NCBI RefSeq assembly: GCF_014640115.1
Contig: NZ_BMGI01000003.1
Coordinates: 372,001-436,000 of the forward strand
Direction of reading: 5' to 3'
Length of the DNA: 64,000 nt
Source: Sinisalibacter lacisalsi
Lineage (GTDB): Bacteria > Pseudomonadota > Alphaproteobacteria > Rhodobacterales > Rhodobacteraceae
Shown: piece by piece, positions 50,737 to 59,064 of the stretch
Layout of the letters: every line of letters starts with the position of its first letter
Numbering within the stretch: position 1 is the first letter of the stretch
Program-made: the position numbers and the translations under genes
The notes under the pieces: generated by a model
Databases searched by the model: none
Told to the model about the DNA's origin: nothing
What the model saw: the letters and a program-made list of their open reading frames with translations, nothing else

Positions 50737-50789
50737 CCCCGCCCCACGCTGCCAGCAGACCGGCCCGATGGGGCGGGGTCGTTTTTTTT
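50737..50789 (+). terminator. Strong terminator in the proS-lolC gap
   Basis: CCCCGCCCCA (50737-50746) pairs with TGGGGCGGGG (50769-50778) around a 22-base loop, followed closely by eight T residues (50782-50789). It belongs to no annotated gene in this position; an ATG at 50718 with GGAG upstream precedes it. It may end a short transcript that starts around 50650-50700. Confidence 0.7.
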
Positions 50790-50812
50790 GGGGGCGGGGT
50801 TCATTCCTGCTG

Positions 50813-50864
50813 CTTCATCCTGGCTCAAATACCTCCCGGGGGTGCGGGGGTGGGAAACCCCCGC
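50813..50864 (-). repeat. Intergenic repeat element, copy C, inverted
   Basis: Read on the minus strand this is the same hairpin (GCGGGGG 50864-50858 with CCCCCGC 50850-50844) and then a tail ending in GAGCCAGGATGAAG at 50813. It faces copy B across about 160 bases, so the two form a large imperfect inverted repeat around the small terminator. Confidence 0.65.
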
Positions 50865-50939
50865 TCCCGGCGGCGCCAGGAGCACCGCCCGCTTGACCTT
50901 CGCGCGCCCGCGCCGCAGGTTGCCGCAAACCTGAAAGGT

Positions 50940-52232
50940 ATGATCTTGGCCAAGAGCACCGCCCCGTTCTCGCGTTTCGAGTGGATGATCGCCTGGCGCT
51001 ACCTGCGCGCGCGCCGCGCCGAGGGGGGCGTGAGCGTGATGACGTGGATCAGCCTCGTCGGCATCACCCTGGCGGTGGCCGCGCTGATCATCACGCTGGC
51101 GGTGCGCACCGGATTTCGGGCGGAGTTCGTCGATACCATCCTTGGCGCCAATGCCCACGTGACGGTCTATTCGCGCCTGCACATGAACGAGGCGGGGCAG
51201 CCGAGCCGGGCGGTCGAGGATTTCGATCTCTGGGCCGGGCAGATCGCCGCGGTGCCCGGCGTGATCCGCGCCGCTCCCCTGATCAAGGGCCAGGTCATGG
51301 CCAACAAGGAGGCCGCCAACGCGGGCGTGCAGGTGTTCGGCATCCGCCCCGCCGATCTTGCCACCATCCCGCGCATCGCCAATCCCGACGACAGTCTCGG
51401 CAACCTCGACGATTTCGGGGAGGGTATCGCCATCGGCTCGGGGGTGGCGCGCGAGCTCGGCGTATCGCTGGGCGACCGGATCCGCATCATCTCGCCCGAC
51501 GGGGTGAAAACTGCCTTCGGCACCACGCCCCGGGTCAACGCCTACGAGGTGGTCTATGTCTTCACCGCGGGGCGCTGGGACATCGACCAGACCCGGGTTT
51601 ACCTGCCCTTCGAGGAAGCGCAGAGCTTTTTCAACAAGGAGGGGTTGGCCGACGAGATCGAGGTGATGGTGGCCGAGCCCGAGGCGATCGACCGGCTGGT
51701 CGGCCCGATCGTCGCGGCGGTGGGGCAGACGGCGGCGATCTGGACGTGGCAGGATTCTGCCGGGTCATTCCTGCGCGCGCTCGAAATGGAGGACAACGTG
51801 ATGTTCGTCATCCTCTCGGTGCTGGTGCTGATCGCCTCGATGAACATCATTTCCGGCCTGGTGATGCTGGTGAAGAACAAGGGGCGCGACATCGGGATCC
51901 TGCGTACCATGGGGCTGACCGAGGGCTCGGTGTTGCGGGTGTTCTTCCTGGTCGGCGCGTCCACCGGGCTTGTCGGCACCGCCTTCGGGGTGGTGCTGGG
52001 CGTGCTCTTCGCGGTTTACATCGACCCGATCTTCGCGCTCGTCGATTACCTCGCCGGCGGCGGGGTGTGGGATCCTTCCGTGCGCGGCATCTACAACCTG
52101 CCGGCCAAGGTCGAACTGGGCGACGTGGGCTCGGCGGTGGCGCTTTCGCTCACCTTGTCGTTCCTCGTCACGCTGCTGCCCGCCCGGCGCGCGGCGCGGA
52201 TGAACCCGGTGGAGGCGCTGCGCTATGAGTGA
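50940..52232 (+). CDS. lolC: Lipoprotein-releasing ABC transporter permease LolC/LolE
   Basis: LolCDE extracts outer-membrane lipoproteins from the inner membrane and hands them to LolA. The 430-residue permease starts near [20 protein letters not shown], where [14 protein letters not shown] is the family opening, has a membrane helix at about 35-57, a periplasmic MacB-like domain and three C-terminal helices. [20 protein letters not shown] is the conserved end region. The AAAGG site sits too close to the ATG at 50940, so a TTG at 50946 may be the real start. The next gene overlaps by eight bases. Confidence 0.92.
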   Translation: MILAKSTAPFSRFEWMIAWRYLRARRAEGGVSVMTWISLVGITLAVAALIITLAVRTGFRAEFVDTILGANAHVTVYSRLHMNEAGQPSRAVEDFDLWAGQIAAVPGVIRAAPLIKGQVMANKEAANAGVQVFGIRPADLATIPRIANPDDSLGNLDDFGEGIAIGSGVARELGVSLGDRIRIISPDGVKTAFGTTPRVNAYEVVYVFTAGRWDIDQTRVYLPFEEAQSFFNKEGLADEIEVMVAEPEAIDRLVGPIVAAVGQTAAIWTWQDSAGSFLRALEMEDNVMFVILSVLVLIASMNIISGLVMLVKNKGRDIGILRTMGLTEGSVLRVFFLVGASTGLVGTAFGVVLGVLFAVYIDPIFALVDYLAGGGVWDPSVRGIYNLPAKVELGDVGSAVALSLTLSFLVTLLPARRAARMNPVEALRYE

Positions 52233-52929
52233 ACCGGTGCTGGCGCTCGACGGTGTAGAAAAGATCTACAACCGGGGCAAGCCCGGGGAGGTGAACGTGC
52301 TGCGCGGGGCGTCGCTCGCGCTGGCGCCCGGCGAGGTGGTGGCGCTGGTGGCGCCTTCGGGCGGAGGCAAGTCCACCCTTCTGCACATCGCCGGGCTTCT
52401 CGATACGCCCGACGCGGGCCGGGTGCGGATCGCCGGCGACGACATGACCGACGCTTCCGACCGGGCGCGCACCCGGGTGCGGCGCGAGAAGGTGGGGTTC
52501 ATCTACCAGTTCCACCACCTGCTGCCCGAGTTCTCCGCGCTCGAAAACGTGGTGTTGCCGCAGTTGGTCAACGGCGCAGGCATGGGCGAGGCGCGGGCGC
52601 GCGGCGAGATGCTGCTTGAGCGCGTCGGCGTGGCGCCGCGCGCGGGCCATCGCCCGGCCGAGCTTTCGGGCGGCGAACAGCAGCGCGTGGCCTTCTGCCG
52701 GGCGCTGGCCAACGCGCCGCGGCTGTTGCTGGCCGACGAGCCCACCGGCAACCTCGACCCCGAAACCTCCGAAACGGTCTTCGCCACGCTGATGGATCTG
52801 GTGCGTGAAACCGGGCTGGCCGCGCTCATTGCCACCCACAACCTCGAGCTTGCCGCGCGGATGGATCGGGTGCTGCGGCTCGGCAACGGTGCGATCACCT
52901 CGGCGTCACGCGGGCCTGAAACCGGTTGA
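52225..52929 (+). CDS. lolD: Lipoprotein-releasing ABC transporter ATP-binding protein
   Basis: LolD supplies the ATP power for lipoprotein release. The 234-residue protein has Walker [12 protein letters not shown] at about 43-53, the LolD-specific [16 protein letters not shown] after a Q-loop, signature [11 protein letters not shown] and Walker [22 protein letters not shown] is characteristic of LolD rather than MacB. It overlaps lolC by eight bases. A separate lolE is not needed if the single permease forms the channel, as in some alphaproteobacteria. This supports the Lnt-dependent lipoprotein pathway encoded earlier in the window. Confidence 0.94.
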   Translation: MSEPVLALDGVEKIYNRGKPGEVNVLRGASLALAPGEVVALVAPSGGGKSTLLHIAGLLDTPDAGRVRIAGDDMTDASDRARTRVRREKVGFIYQFHHLLPEFSALENVVLPQLVNGAGMGEARARGEMLLERVGVAPRAGHRPAELSGGEQQRVAFCRALANAPRLLLADEPTGNLDPETSETVFATLMDLVRETGLAALIATHNLELAARMDRVLRLGNGAITSASRGPETG

Positions 52930-52983
52930 TATTCCGCCCCTGGCCCCTAAGCATTGGGCCGGGGAATTTGGGATGTCTGCAAG

Positions 52984-53466
52984 ATGATTTTCATTGCCAG
53001 CCGTATTGTGTCCGCCGCGCGCCTCGGGTTTGCCGCCACCGCCATACTCGCGGCCCTCGCCGCAGCCGCACCGGCGAGTGAGCGGCTTTCCACCTCGAAC
53101 CGTTCAAACCAGATCGTGATCCGCGTTGATGTGTCCGACCAGGAAATGACGGTGATGCAGGGCGGGCGCCGGCTCTATTCCTGGCCGGTGTCCACCGCCA
53201 AGCGGGGCAAGATCACGCCCGCGGGCACCTATCAGCCGCAATGGTTCTCGCGCAACCATCGCTCGTCGCTCTACGACGACGCGCCGATGCCGTTCTCGAT
53301 CTTCTATGATGGCAATTACGCTATCCACGGCACCTATTCGACGGCGGCGCTGGGCCGACCGGCCTCGAACGGCTGCGTGCGATTGCACCCGGAAAGCGCG
53401 CGCACGCTCTACGAGATGGTCTATGCCCACGGCAAGGACAACACCTACATCGTGGTCCAGGAGTGA
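52984..53466 (+). CDS. L,D-transpeptidase (YkuD domain), exported
   Basis: This 160-residue protein has an N-terminal signal of about 38 residues (SAARLGFAATAILAALAAAA) and a YkuD domain. The conserved His is in YAIHGTYSTAALGRP and the catalytic Cys in ASNGCVRLHPE, where the usual SHGC reads SNGC. L,D-transpeptidases make 3-3 cross-links or attach proteins to peptidoglycan. The ATG was set at 52984. It is the first of three tandem paralogues and follows lolD by 54 bases. All three share the block NHRSSLYDDAPMP or a version of it. Confidence 0.88.
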   Translation: MIFIASRIVSAARLGFAATAILAALAAAAPASERLSTSNRSNQIVIRVDVSDQEMTVMQGGRRLYSWPVSTAKRGKITPAGTYQPQWFSRNHRSSLYDDAPMPFSIFYDGNYAIHGTYSTAALGRPASNGCVRLHPESARTLYEMVYAHGKDNTYIVVQE

Positions 53467-53481
53467 TGGGGAGGGCGTGAC

Positions 53482-53961
53482 GTGGCGATGCGCCTCCGCC
53501 CCCCGCGCGGCCTGGCCCTTCTGCTCGGTCTTGTGGCGCTCGCCGCCTGCACCGAGCCGATCGCACGGCCCGCAGCTGCGCGCTCGGCCGATGAATTGAC
53601 GGCGGTGATCGACATCTCCGACCAGCAGGTGGAGGTGACCCGCGCGCGGATGAGCGGGCAAGCGGAGGTCTGGCGCTGGCCGGTGTCGACGGGCCGGCCG
53701 GGATACGCCACACCCACTGGCACGTTCCGGCCCTTCTTGCTGTCGAAAAACCACCGCTCCTCGCTGTATGATGACGCACCGATGCCGTGGTCGGTGTTCT
53801 TCAACGGCGATGTGGCGATCCATGGCAGCTACGAGATCGCCGATCTCGGCCAGCCCGCATCGCATGGCTGCGTGCGATTGCACCCGACCCATGCCGAACA
53901 TTTCTTCCGGCAGGTGCAGCAAGTGGGCATGGCCAATACCGTGATCTCGGTGGTGCAATAG
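53482..53961 (+). CDS. L,D-transpeptidase lipoprotein
   Basis: This 159-residue protein starts at a GTG with GGGGAGGG six bases upstream. The signal sequence ends in a lipobox (LAACTE, Cys at residue 23), so it is a lipoprotein. The YkuD domain has VAIHGSYEIADLGQPASHGC, with the full SHGC form, and the shared KNHRSSLYDDAPMPWSVFF. Of the three neighbours this is the only one with the canonical SHGC motif. The genes are 15 and 12 bases apart, so they are one operon. Confidence 0.88.
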   Translation: MAMRLRPPRGLALLLGLVALAACTEPIARPAAARSADELTAVIDISDQQVEVTRARMSGQAEVWRWPVSTGRPGYATPTGTFRPFLLSKNHRSSLYDDAPMPWSVFFNGDVAIHGSYEIADLGQPASHGCVRLHPTHAEHFFRQVQQVGMANTVISVVQ

Positions 53962-53973
53962 GGGGGTATCGTG

Positions 53974-54519
53974 ATGAAACTTTTCGGTTCTGTTGTGGCG
54001 GTGTTGGCGGTCGGTCTGCTCGCGGGCTGCGAAACGCCGCCCGGCGCGCCCGGTGCGACCACCAGCAGCTCCGGCGCTGGCGCCGGGCAAACCCTGCCGC
54101 CGCCGCCGGTTGCCGAGCGGGTGCAGCCGCTGCCCTCGCCGGGGCCCGACAAGGTGCTCGCGGTGGTCGACATCTCCGACCAGCGGGTGACGGCGGTGCG
54201 CGGCTATGCGGACGGCCGTCCGCCGGAAACCCATCATTGGGTGGCCTCCAGCGGGATCGAGCGCAAGCCCACGCCGCTCGGCGCCTTCTACCCCGATTTC
54301 CTCTCTCCGACGCACGTTTCTTCGATCTACAACGTGCCGATGCCGTGGTCGGTGTTCTTCAACGGCAATATCGCGATCCATGGCGATCCCGATACCCGGA
54401 TGCTCGGACAGCGCGCCTCCAACGGTTGTGTGCGGCTGCATCCCGCGCAGGCGGAAGTTTTCTACCGGATGGTGGAGGATGTGGGCCTGAGGAACACCAC
54501 GATCATCGTGCGCGAGTAA
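53974..54519 (+). CDS. L,D-transpeptidase lipoprotein with Pro-rich linker
   Basis: This 181-residue protein has a lipobox LLAGCE (Cys near residue 19), then a Ser/Gly/Pro-rich linker (TTSSSGAGAGQTLPPPP), then a YkuD domain with IAIHGDPDTRMLGQRASNGC, where SHGC is SNGC. Its SSIYNVPMPWSVFFNG block parallels the previous gene. A GTG at 53971 could add one residue, but the ATG has better spacing from GGGGGG. It ends the three-gene set and converges on the thioesterase with 19 bases between. Confidence 0.87.
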   Translation: MKLFGSVVAVLAVGLLAGCETPPGAPGATTSSSGAGAGQTLPPPPVAERVQPLPSPGPDKVLAVVDISDQRVTAVRGYADGRPPETHHWVASSGIERKPTPLGAFYPDFLSPTHVSSIYNVPMPWSVFFNGNIAIHGDPDTRMLGQRASNGCVRLHPAQAEVFYRMVEDVGLRNTTIIVRE

Positions 54520-54538
54520 CCTGCGGGCGCGGGGCCGT

Positions 54539-54943
54539 TCAGGGCACCGCGAAGGTGGCGGTGGCGGTGGCCACTTCCTTGCCCGAGGGCTCGGCGGTGA
54601 GCACGGCGCGGGTGAAGATCAGCGACTTTCCGGCGCGCACGATGGTCGCGGTGCATTCCACCCGCTCGCCGCTGGCCGGGCGCAGAAATTGCACGTCGAG
54701 ATTGGTGGTGGCGACGGGGCGGAACTCGCGGAAATGCCCGGCGCAGGCGATCACCATGGCGGTGTCGGCGAGCGTGGCCAGGGCCTGGCCCGAGACGATC
54801 CCGCCGACACGGGCGATCGCCGGGGTGACCGGGATGGTCAGCACCGCGCCGGTGCAGGCCATGCGCTCGACGCGGGGCGCAAGCGCGCGCACCCAGTCGG
54901 CGAAATACTCTTCAAGCCAGCCATTGGCGATCTCGGGGTCCAT
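54539..54943 (-). CDS. PaaI-type thioesterase (hotdog fold)
   Basis: This 134-residue protein has the hotdog pattern of small acyl-CoA thioesterases: ARVGGIVSGQALATLADTAM with the conserved Gly-Gly and the following Asp, and NLDVQFLRPASGERVECTAT. It hydrolyses acyl- or aryl-CoA thioesters in the cytoplasm. The particular substrate is unknown. It is divergent from the cytochrome gene and converges on the transpeptidases, so it is transcribed alone. Confidence 0.85.
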   Translation of the reverse strand: MDPEIANGWLEEYFADWVRALAPRVERMACTGAVLTIPVTPAIARVGGIVSGQALATLADTAMVIACAGHFREFRPVATTNLDVQFLRPASGERVECTATIVRAGKSLIFTRAVLTAEPSGKEVATATATFAVP

Positions 54944-55054
54944 GCTGCGATCCTGCGCCGCGGCGCGCCTTCGCGCAACCCCGTTCGGCGCGGTCTTGGC
55001 CGTGGCGCCGCCCGCCCGGATGAGTTAGTCTTGGAGAAAACGAGAGGTGACGGC

Positions 55055-55438
55055 ATGAAACTGCGAGCGGCATTCCTTGGCATCCTGGCGCTGGCCGCCT
55101 GCGAGGAAGAACCCCTGACCGGAGCGGGGCTCTACGCCGCCTATTGCGCCAGTTGCCACGGCGCCGATGCGCGCGGCGGGTCGGTGCCGATCGACGGTGT
55201 GGTGGCGCCCGACCTCACGCTGCTGGCGAAAAACAACGGCGGCGTCTATCCGGCGGTTTACGTGATGTCGACGATCGACGGTTACGACCGTGAACGAACC
55301 CACGGCGTGATGCCGGTGTTCGGTGGCCTGCTCGAAGAGCCGATCGAAACCTGGGTCGATCCTGATGGCGTGGCCACGCCCACGCCGCGCGCGCTGATCC
55401 TGTTGAACGAATACCTCACCGGCCAGCAGGTGGAGTGA
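55055..55438 (+). CDS. Cytochrome c lipoprotein
   Basis: This 127-residue protein has an N-terminal lipobox (LALAACEEE, lipid Cys at residue 16), one CxxCH heme site CASCH (Cys31, Cys34, His35) and a likely axial Met86 in HGVMPVFGG. It is therefore a small periplasmic cytochrome c anchored by lipid. It would carry electrons to an unknown acceptor. Its ribosome-binding site GAGAGGTGA is good. The last 23 bases overlap the tail of the convergent DUF5765-like gene. Confidence 0.86.
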   Translation: MKLRAAFLGILALAACEEEPLTGAGLYAAYCASCHGADARGGSVPIDGVVAPDLTLLAKNNGGVYPAVYVMSTIDGYDRERTHGVMPVFGGLLEEPIETWVDPDGVATPTPRALILLNEYLTGQQVE

Positions 55439-56147
55439 CGCGCCCTCCCGGGGCAACGCTGCGGCGAATCATCGGGCTGAGTGCGATGAGCACGATGCCG
55501 ACCGAGAGCAGGCACCAGATTGCCGGCATCTCGTTGGGATTATCGGTGAGCAGCAAGGCGAAGATCGGGCCGAACAGGGCGTGGAAGATCACCAGCCGCC
55601 ACGCGCCGTAGAACAGCGGCAGGACGAAGGCGGCGAGCAGGTAGGCGGGAAATTCGATCTGTCGCGCGAACCAGTCGCCGAACAGCGTGCCCCACATGTC
55701 GTTGAGCGGCACTTCCCAGCCGAGATGCCATTTCCCCGAGATCGTGCACCACTGCGGGCCGCAGAGCACATCGCCCGGCTGGCAGGGTCCGGCCCAGTCG
55801 AACGGCGCGAGGCGGAGCAGGATCACCGCCGTCGCGGTGGCCGAGGCGGCGTAGACGAAAGCGCGCATCCTCGGGCTGATATGCCGCGCCACCAGCGCCA
55901 TCGCGAAGGCGTTGATGAAGATCGGCTGCAGCGCGATGTGCAGGTAGCTGAGCGCGGTGATGGACTTGTTCGAGGGCAGGGAGCATTCGTCGATCACGAG
56001 GTAGCCGGCGAGCTGCAGCGCCTCCATTACCGCGAAGAAGCCAATGGTGATGGGGATCGCCGCAGGTTCGCCGCGCCGCACGGTCACCACCGTCGCCGCT
56101 GCGCCAAGGCCGACCATGGCCAGCGAGGCTCCTTCGCTCCAGCACAT
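55416..56147 (-). CDS. DUF5765-like integral membrane protein
   Basis: This 243-residue protein starts MCWSEGASLAMVGLGAAATV and has about seven membrane helices, with a short periplasmic loop containing cysteines (GPCQPGDVLCGPQWC). The MCWS start and a W-rich loop are features I associate with DUF5765, although I cannot run a search. The function is unknown. It converges on the cytochrome gene with 23 bases of overlap. The start MCWS was chosen because the longer frame runs against the BMP gene region. Confidence 0.65.
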   Translation of the reverse strand: MCWSEGASLAMVGLGAAATVVTVRRGEPAAIPITIGFFAVMEALQLAGYLVIDECSLPSNKSITALSYLHIALQPIFINAFAMALVARHISPRMRAFVYAASATATAVILLRLAPFDWAGPCQPGDVLCGPQWCTISGKWHLGWEVPLNDMWGTLFGDWFARQIEFPAYLLAAFVLPLFYGAWRLVIFHALFGPIFALLLTDNPNEMPAIWCLLSVGIVLIALSPMIRRSVAPGGRVTPPAGR

Positions 56148-56453
56148 GCGCGGCTCTCCCAAATCGGTTTTCGATGACTTACCGATAGCGTCTTGAGGCC
56201 CGCGATGAAACCGCCGATGTGGTTTCCGGCCTGCCGGCGCCGTGTTTTGGCTCCGCGAACGCCCTGTGTCGGTCCCAGGTGTAAAATTATTCCATCCGGA
56301 CAAAATTTCACGCCTACCCCTTGCCAAGGCGCGTGCTAAGCTTTGCCATGGCCGCCGGGGGAATCGCTGCCGCAGGGTTCGGTTTGCCTTTGATAGCGGG
56401 TCTTTATTTCGGCCGCGCCCGACGTCTGGGCGTGGCCTGACAAGGAGGGTTAA
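56148..56453. other. 306-base upstream region of the BMP importer genes
   Basis: This divergent gap holds an AT-richer patch (GTAAAATTATTCC near 56281) and TTGCCA at 56321-56326 but no -10 at the right spacing that I can support. It presumably contains promoters for both the membrane protein and the importer. GGAGG at 56444-56448 is the importer's ribosome-binding site. I see no repeat or tRNA. Confidence 0.35.
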
Positions 56454-57470
56454 ATGACGTTTCTGACCAAAACCGGGCTTGCCGCCGTACTCGTCGCCGG
56501 CTCCGTCACGGCCGCTTCGGCGTTCACCGCCTGCCAGGTGACCGACACCGGCGGCATCGACGACGCGGGCTTCAACCAGACCGCCTGGAAAGGCGTGCAG
56601 GATTCGATGGCCGAATACGGTATCGAGGGCCGCTTCCTCGAGAGCCAGGCCGAAGCCGATTACGAGGCCAACCTCAATTCGCTGCTCGGCGGCGCCTGCG
56701 ACGTGATCATCACCGTCGGCTTCCTGATGGGCGATGCCACCGCCACCTCGGCCGCCGCCAACCCCGACCAGAAATACTCGATCGTCGACTATGCCTATGA
56801 TCCGACGATCCCGAACGTCGTCGGCCAGGTCTACGCCACCGACCAGGCCGCCTTCCTCGCGGGCTACCTCGCGGCGGGCATGACCGAAACCGGCGTGCTC
56901 GGCACCTTCGGCGGCATCAACATTCCGCCGGTGACGGTGTTCATGGACGGCTTCGTGCACGGGGCCAACCACTACAACAGCGTGCACGGCACCGACGTGA
57001 CCGTGCTGGGCTGGAACCCCGAGAGCCAGGAAGGCCTCTTCACCGGCAACTTCGACAGCCTCGACGACGGCCGCGCCTTCGCCCAGAACCTCTATGACGA
57101 AGGCGCCGACATCATCATGCCCGTGGCCGGCCCGGTGGGTCTCGGCTCGGCCTCGCTCGCCAACGAGCTGGGCACCGATGAGCTGAAGATCATCGGCGTC
57201 GACGCCGACCAGACCCAGACCGACCCTGACCGCGCCCACGTCTACCTCACCTCGGTGCTCAAGCGCATGGACGCGACGGTGCAGGCGGTGATCAAGGCGG
57301 CGATGGATGACACCTTCGAGGGTGGCCTGATCGTCGGCACGCTTGAGAACGGCGGCGTCGGCCTTGCCCCGTTCCACAGCTTCGAAGACGCCGTTCCGGC
57401 GGAATTGAAGGCCGAGATCGAAGAGATCAAGGCCGCGATCATCGACGGCTCGCTCACGATCGGCGGCTGA
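56454..57470 (+). CDS. BMP family ABC transporter substrate-binding protein
   Basis: This 338-residue periplasmic protein has a signal peptide ending ASA and the BMP/PnrA fold. ACQVTDTGGIDDAGFNQTAW at the N-terminus is the purine-nucleoside-binding signature, followed by GFLMGDATATSAAANPDQ and GTFGGINIPPVTVFMDGF. Relatives bind nucleosides. It has AAGGAGGG before the ATG. The stem-loop between it and the ATPase gene would let it be made in excess over the membrane parts, as is common for periplasmic binding proteins. Confidence 0.93.
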   Translation: MTFLTKTGLAAVLVAGSVTAASAFTACQVTDTGGIDDAGFNQTAWKGVQDSMAEYGIEGRFLESQAEADYEANLNSLLGGACDVIITVGFLMGDATATSAAANPDQKYSIVDYAYDPTIPNVVGQVYATDQAAFLAGYLAAGMTETGVLGTFGGINIPPVTVFMDGFVHGANHYNSVHGTDVTVLGWNPESQEGLFTGNFDSLDDGRAFAQNLYDEGADIIMPVAGPVGLGSASLANELGTDELKIIGVDADQTQTDPDRAHVYLTSVLKRMDATVQAVIKAAMDDTFEGGLIVGTLENGGVGLAPFHSFEDAVPAELKAEIEEIKAAIIDGSLTIGG

Positions 57471-57484
57471 TCAGGAAAAACCAG

Positions 57485-57512
57485 CGCCGCCGGCCCAACG
57501 TGGCCGGCGGCG
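57485..57512 (+). terminator. Stem-loop between binding-protein and ATPase genes
   Basis: CGCCGCCGGCC (57485-57495) pairs perfectly with GGCCGGCGGCG (57502-57512) around a six-base loop, followed by TTCTTG. The weak T-run suggests partial termination or 3'-end protection of the binding-protein message, a common device in such operons. Confidence 0.6.
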
Positions 57513-57540
57513 TTCTTGTCCGAGTGGGGAGGGCAGCGCC

Positions 57541-59064
57541 ATGGACGTCGAGCTGCGTGGCATAACCAAGCGCTTCGGCGCTGTCGTGGCCAACGACAAC
57601 GTCAACATGGTGATCCGTGGCGGCGAGGTGCTCGGGCTCCTCGGCGAGAATGGCGCGGGCAAATCGACCATGATGAACATTCTCTCGGGGCTCTATTCCC
57701 CCGATGAGGGCGAGATTCTGATCGACGGCAAGCCGGTGAGCTTCGATGGCCCCGGCGATGGGATCGCCGCCGGTATCGGCATGGTGCACCAGCATTTCAT
57801 GCTCGTGCCCGTCTTCACGGTAGCCGAGAACGTGGTGCTCGGTGTCGAGCCCACCAAGCGGCTTGGTTATCTCGACCTGAAGAAGGCGCGCGCGCAGGTC
57901 GACGAGATCAACAAGAAATACGGGCTGCACGTGCCGGCCGACGCCCTGATCGAAGATCTCCCCGTGGGCATTCAGCAGCGGGTCGAGATTCTCAAGGTGC
58001 TGTTCCGCGAAGCCGACGTGCTGATCCTCGACGAACCCACCGCCGTGCTCACGCCGCAGGAGGTGGAGGATTTCTTCTCGATCGTGCGGTCGTTGAAGGA
58101 GGCCGGCAAGGCGATCGTTTTCATCACCCACAAGCTGCACGAGATTCTCGCGATCTCCGATCGCATCAACGTGCTGCGCCAGGGCCGGATCACCGGCGAG
58201 GGCGTTCCGGAATCGCTCGACGAGGCGAAACTGGCCGAGATGATGGTGGGCCGCCCGGTGAGCTTTACCGTCGACAAGACCGAGGCGAACCCCGGGCGCG
58301 CGATGCTCGAGATGACGGACGTGATCATGCTCGACGATGCCGACGAGCGCCTGCTCGACAAGGTTTCGCTCACCGTGCACTCAGGCGAGGTGGTGGGCGT
58401 CGCCGGGGTGCAGGGCAACGGGCAGACCGAGCTTGTCGAGGCGATCACCGGGCTTGAACGGGTGGCCTCGGGAAAGATCATCTTCGACGGCGAGGACATC
58501 ACCCATGCCTCGGTACGCGAGCGCCACTCGCGCGGCATGGCGCATATCCCCGAGGATCGCCACCGCGACGGGATGATCTCGACTTTCACCATCGCCGAGA
58601 ACATGGTGCTGAATTCCTACTACGAGCCGGCGTTTGCCCGCGGCATGGCGATCGACTGGGCTTCGGTGCAGAAGACGGCGGCGAAATACTGCGTCGATTT
58701 CGACGTGCGCACACCATCCGTCTTCCTGCCGGCGGGCAACCTTTCGGGCGGCAACCAGCAAAAGATGGTGGTGGCGCGCGAGCTTGAACGCCAGACCAAG
58801 CTGGTCATCGCCTCGCAACCCACCCGCGGGCTCGACGTGGGGTCGATCGAATACATTCACGCCCGCCTGATCGAGGCGCGCGACGAGGGCGACGGCGTGC
58901 TCATCGTCTCCTCCGAGCTCGACGAGATCATGGGGCTGGCCGACCGTATCCTCGTGATGTTCGACGGGCGGATCGTGGCCGAGTTCGACAACACCGGCGG
59001 CAAGGCCGATCGCAACGCGGTGGGCCTGGCGATGGCCGGGGCGCATGAAGGGGCAGCGGCATGA
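57541..59064 (+). CDS. ABC transporter ATP-binding protein for nucleosides (duplicated ATPase)
   Basis: This 507-residue protein has two ATPase domains in tandem. The first has Walker A GENGAGKSTMM, Walker B VLILDEPTAVLTP and signature LPVGIQQRVEI. The second has a degenerate GVQGNGQTELVEAI P-loop, LSGGNQQKMVVAREL and DEIMGLADRILVMFDG. This is the RbsA/MglA-like form used by BMP importers. The ATG follows AGTGGGGAGGG. The last bases overlap the next gene by four. Confidence 0.93.
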   Translation: MDVELRGITKRFGAVVANDNVNMVIRGGEVLGLLGENGAGKSTMMNILSGLYSPDEGEILIDGKPVSFDGPGDGIAAGIGMVHQHFMLVPVFTVAENVVLGVEPTKRLGYLDLKKARAQVDEINKKYGLHVPADALIEDLPVGIQQRVEILKVLFREADVLILDEPTAVLTPQEVEDFFSIVRSLKEAGKAIVFITHKLHEILAISDRINVLRQGRITGEGVPESLDEAKLAEMMVGRPVSFTVDKTEANPGRAMLEMTDVIMLDDADERLLDKVSLTVHSGEVVGVAGVQGNGQTELVEAITGLERVASGKIIFDGEDITHASVRERHSRGMAHIPEDRHRDGMISTFTIAENMVLNSYYEPAFARGMAIDWASVQKTAAKYCVDFDVRTPSVFLPAGNLSGGNQQKMVVARELERQTKLVIASQPTRGLDVGSIEYIHARLIEARDEGDGVLIVSSELDEIMGLADRILVMFDGRIVAEFDNTGGKADRNAVGLAMAGAHEGAAA

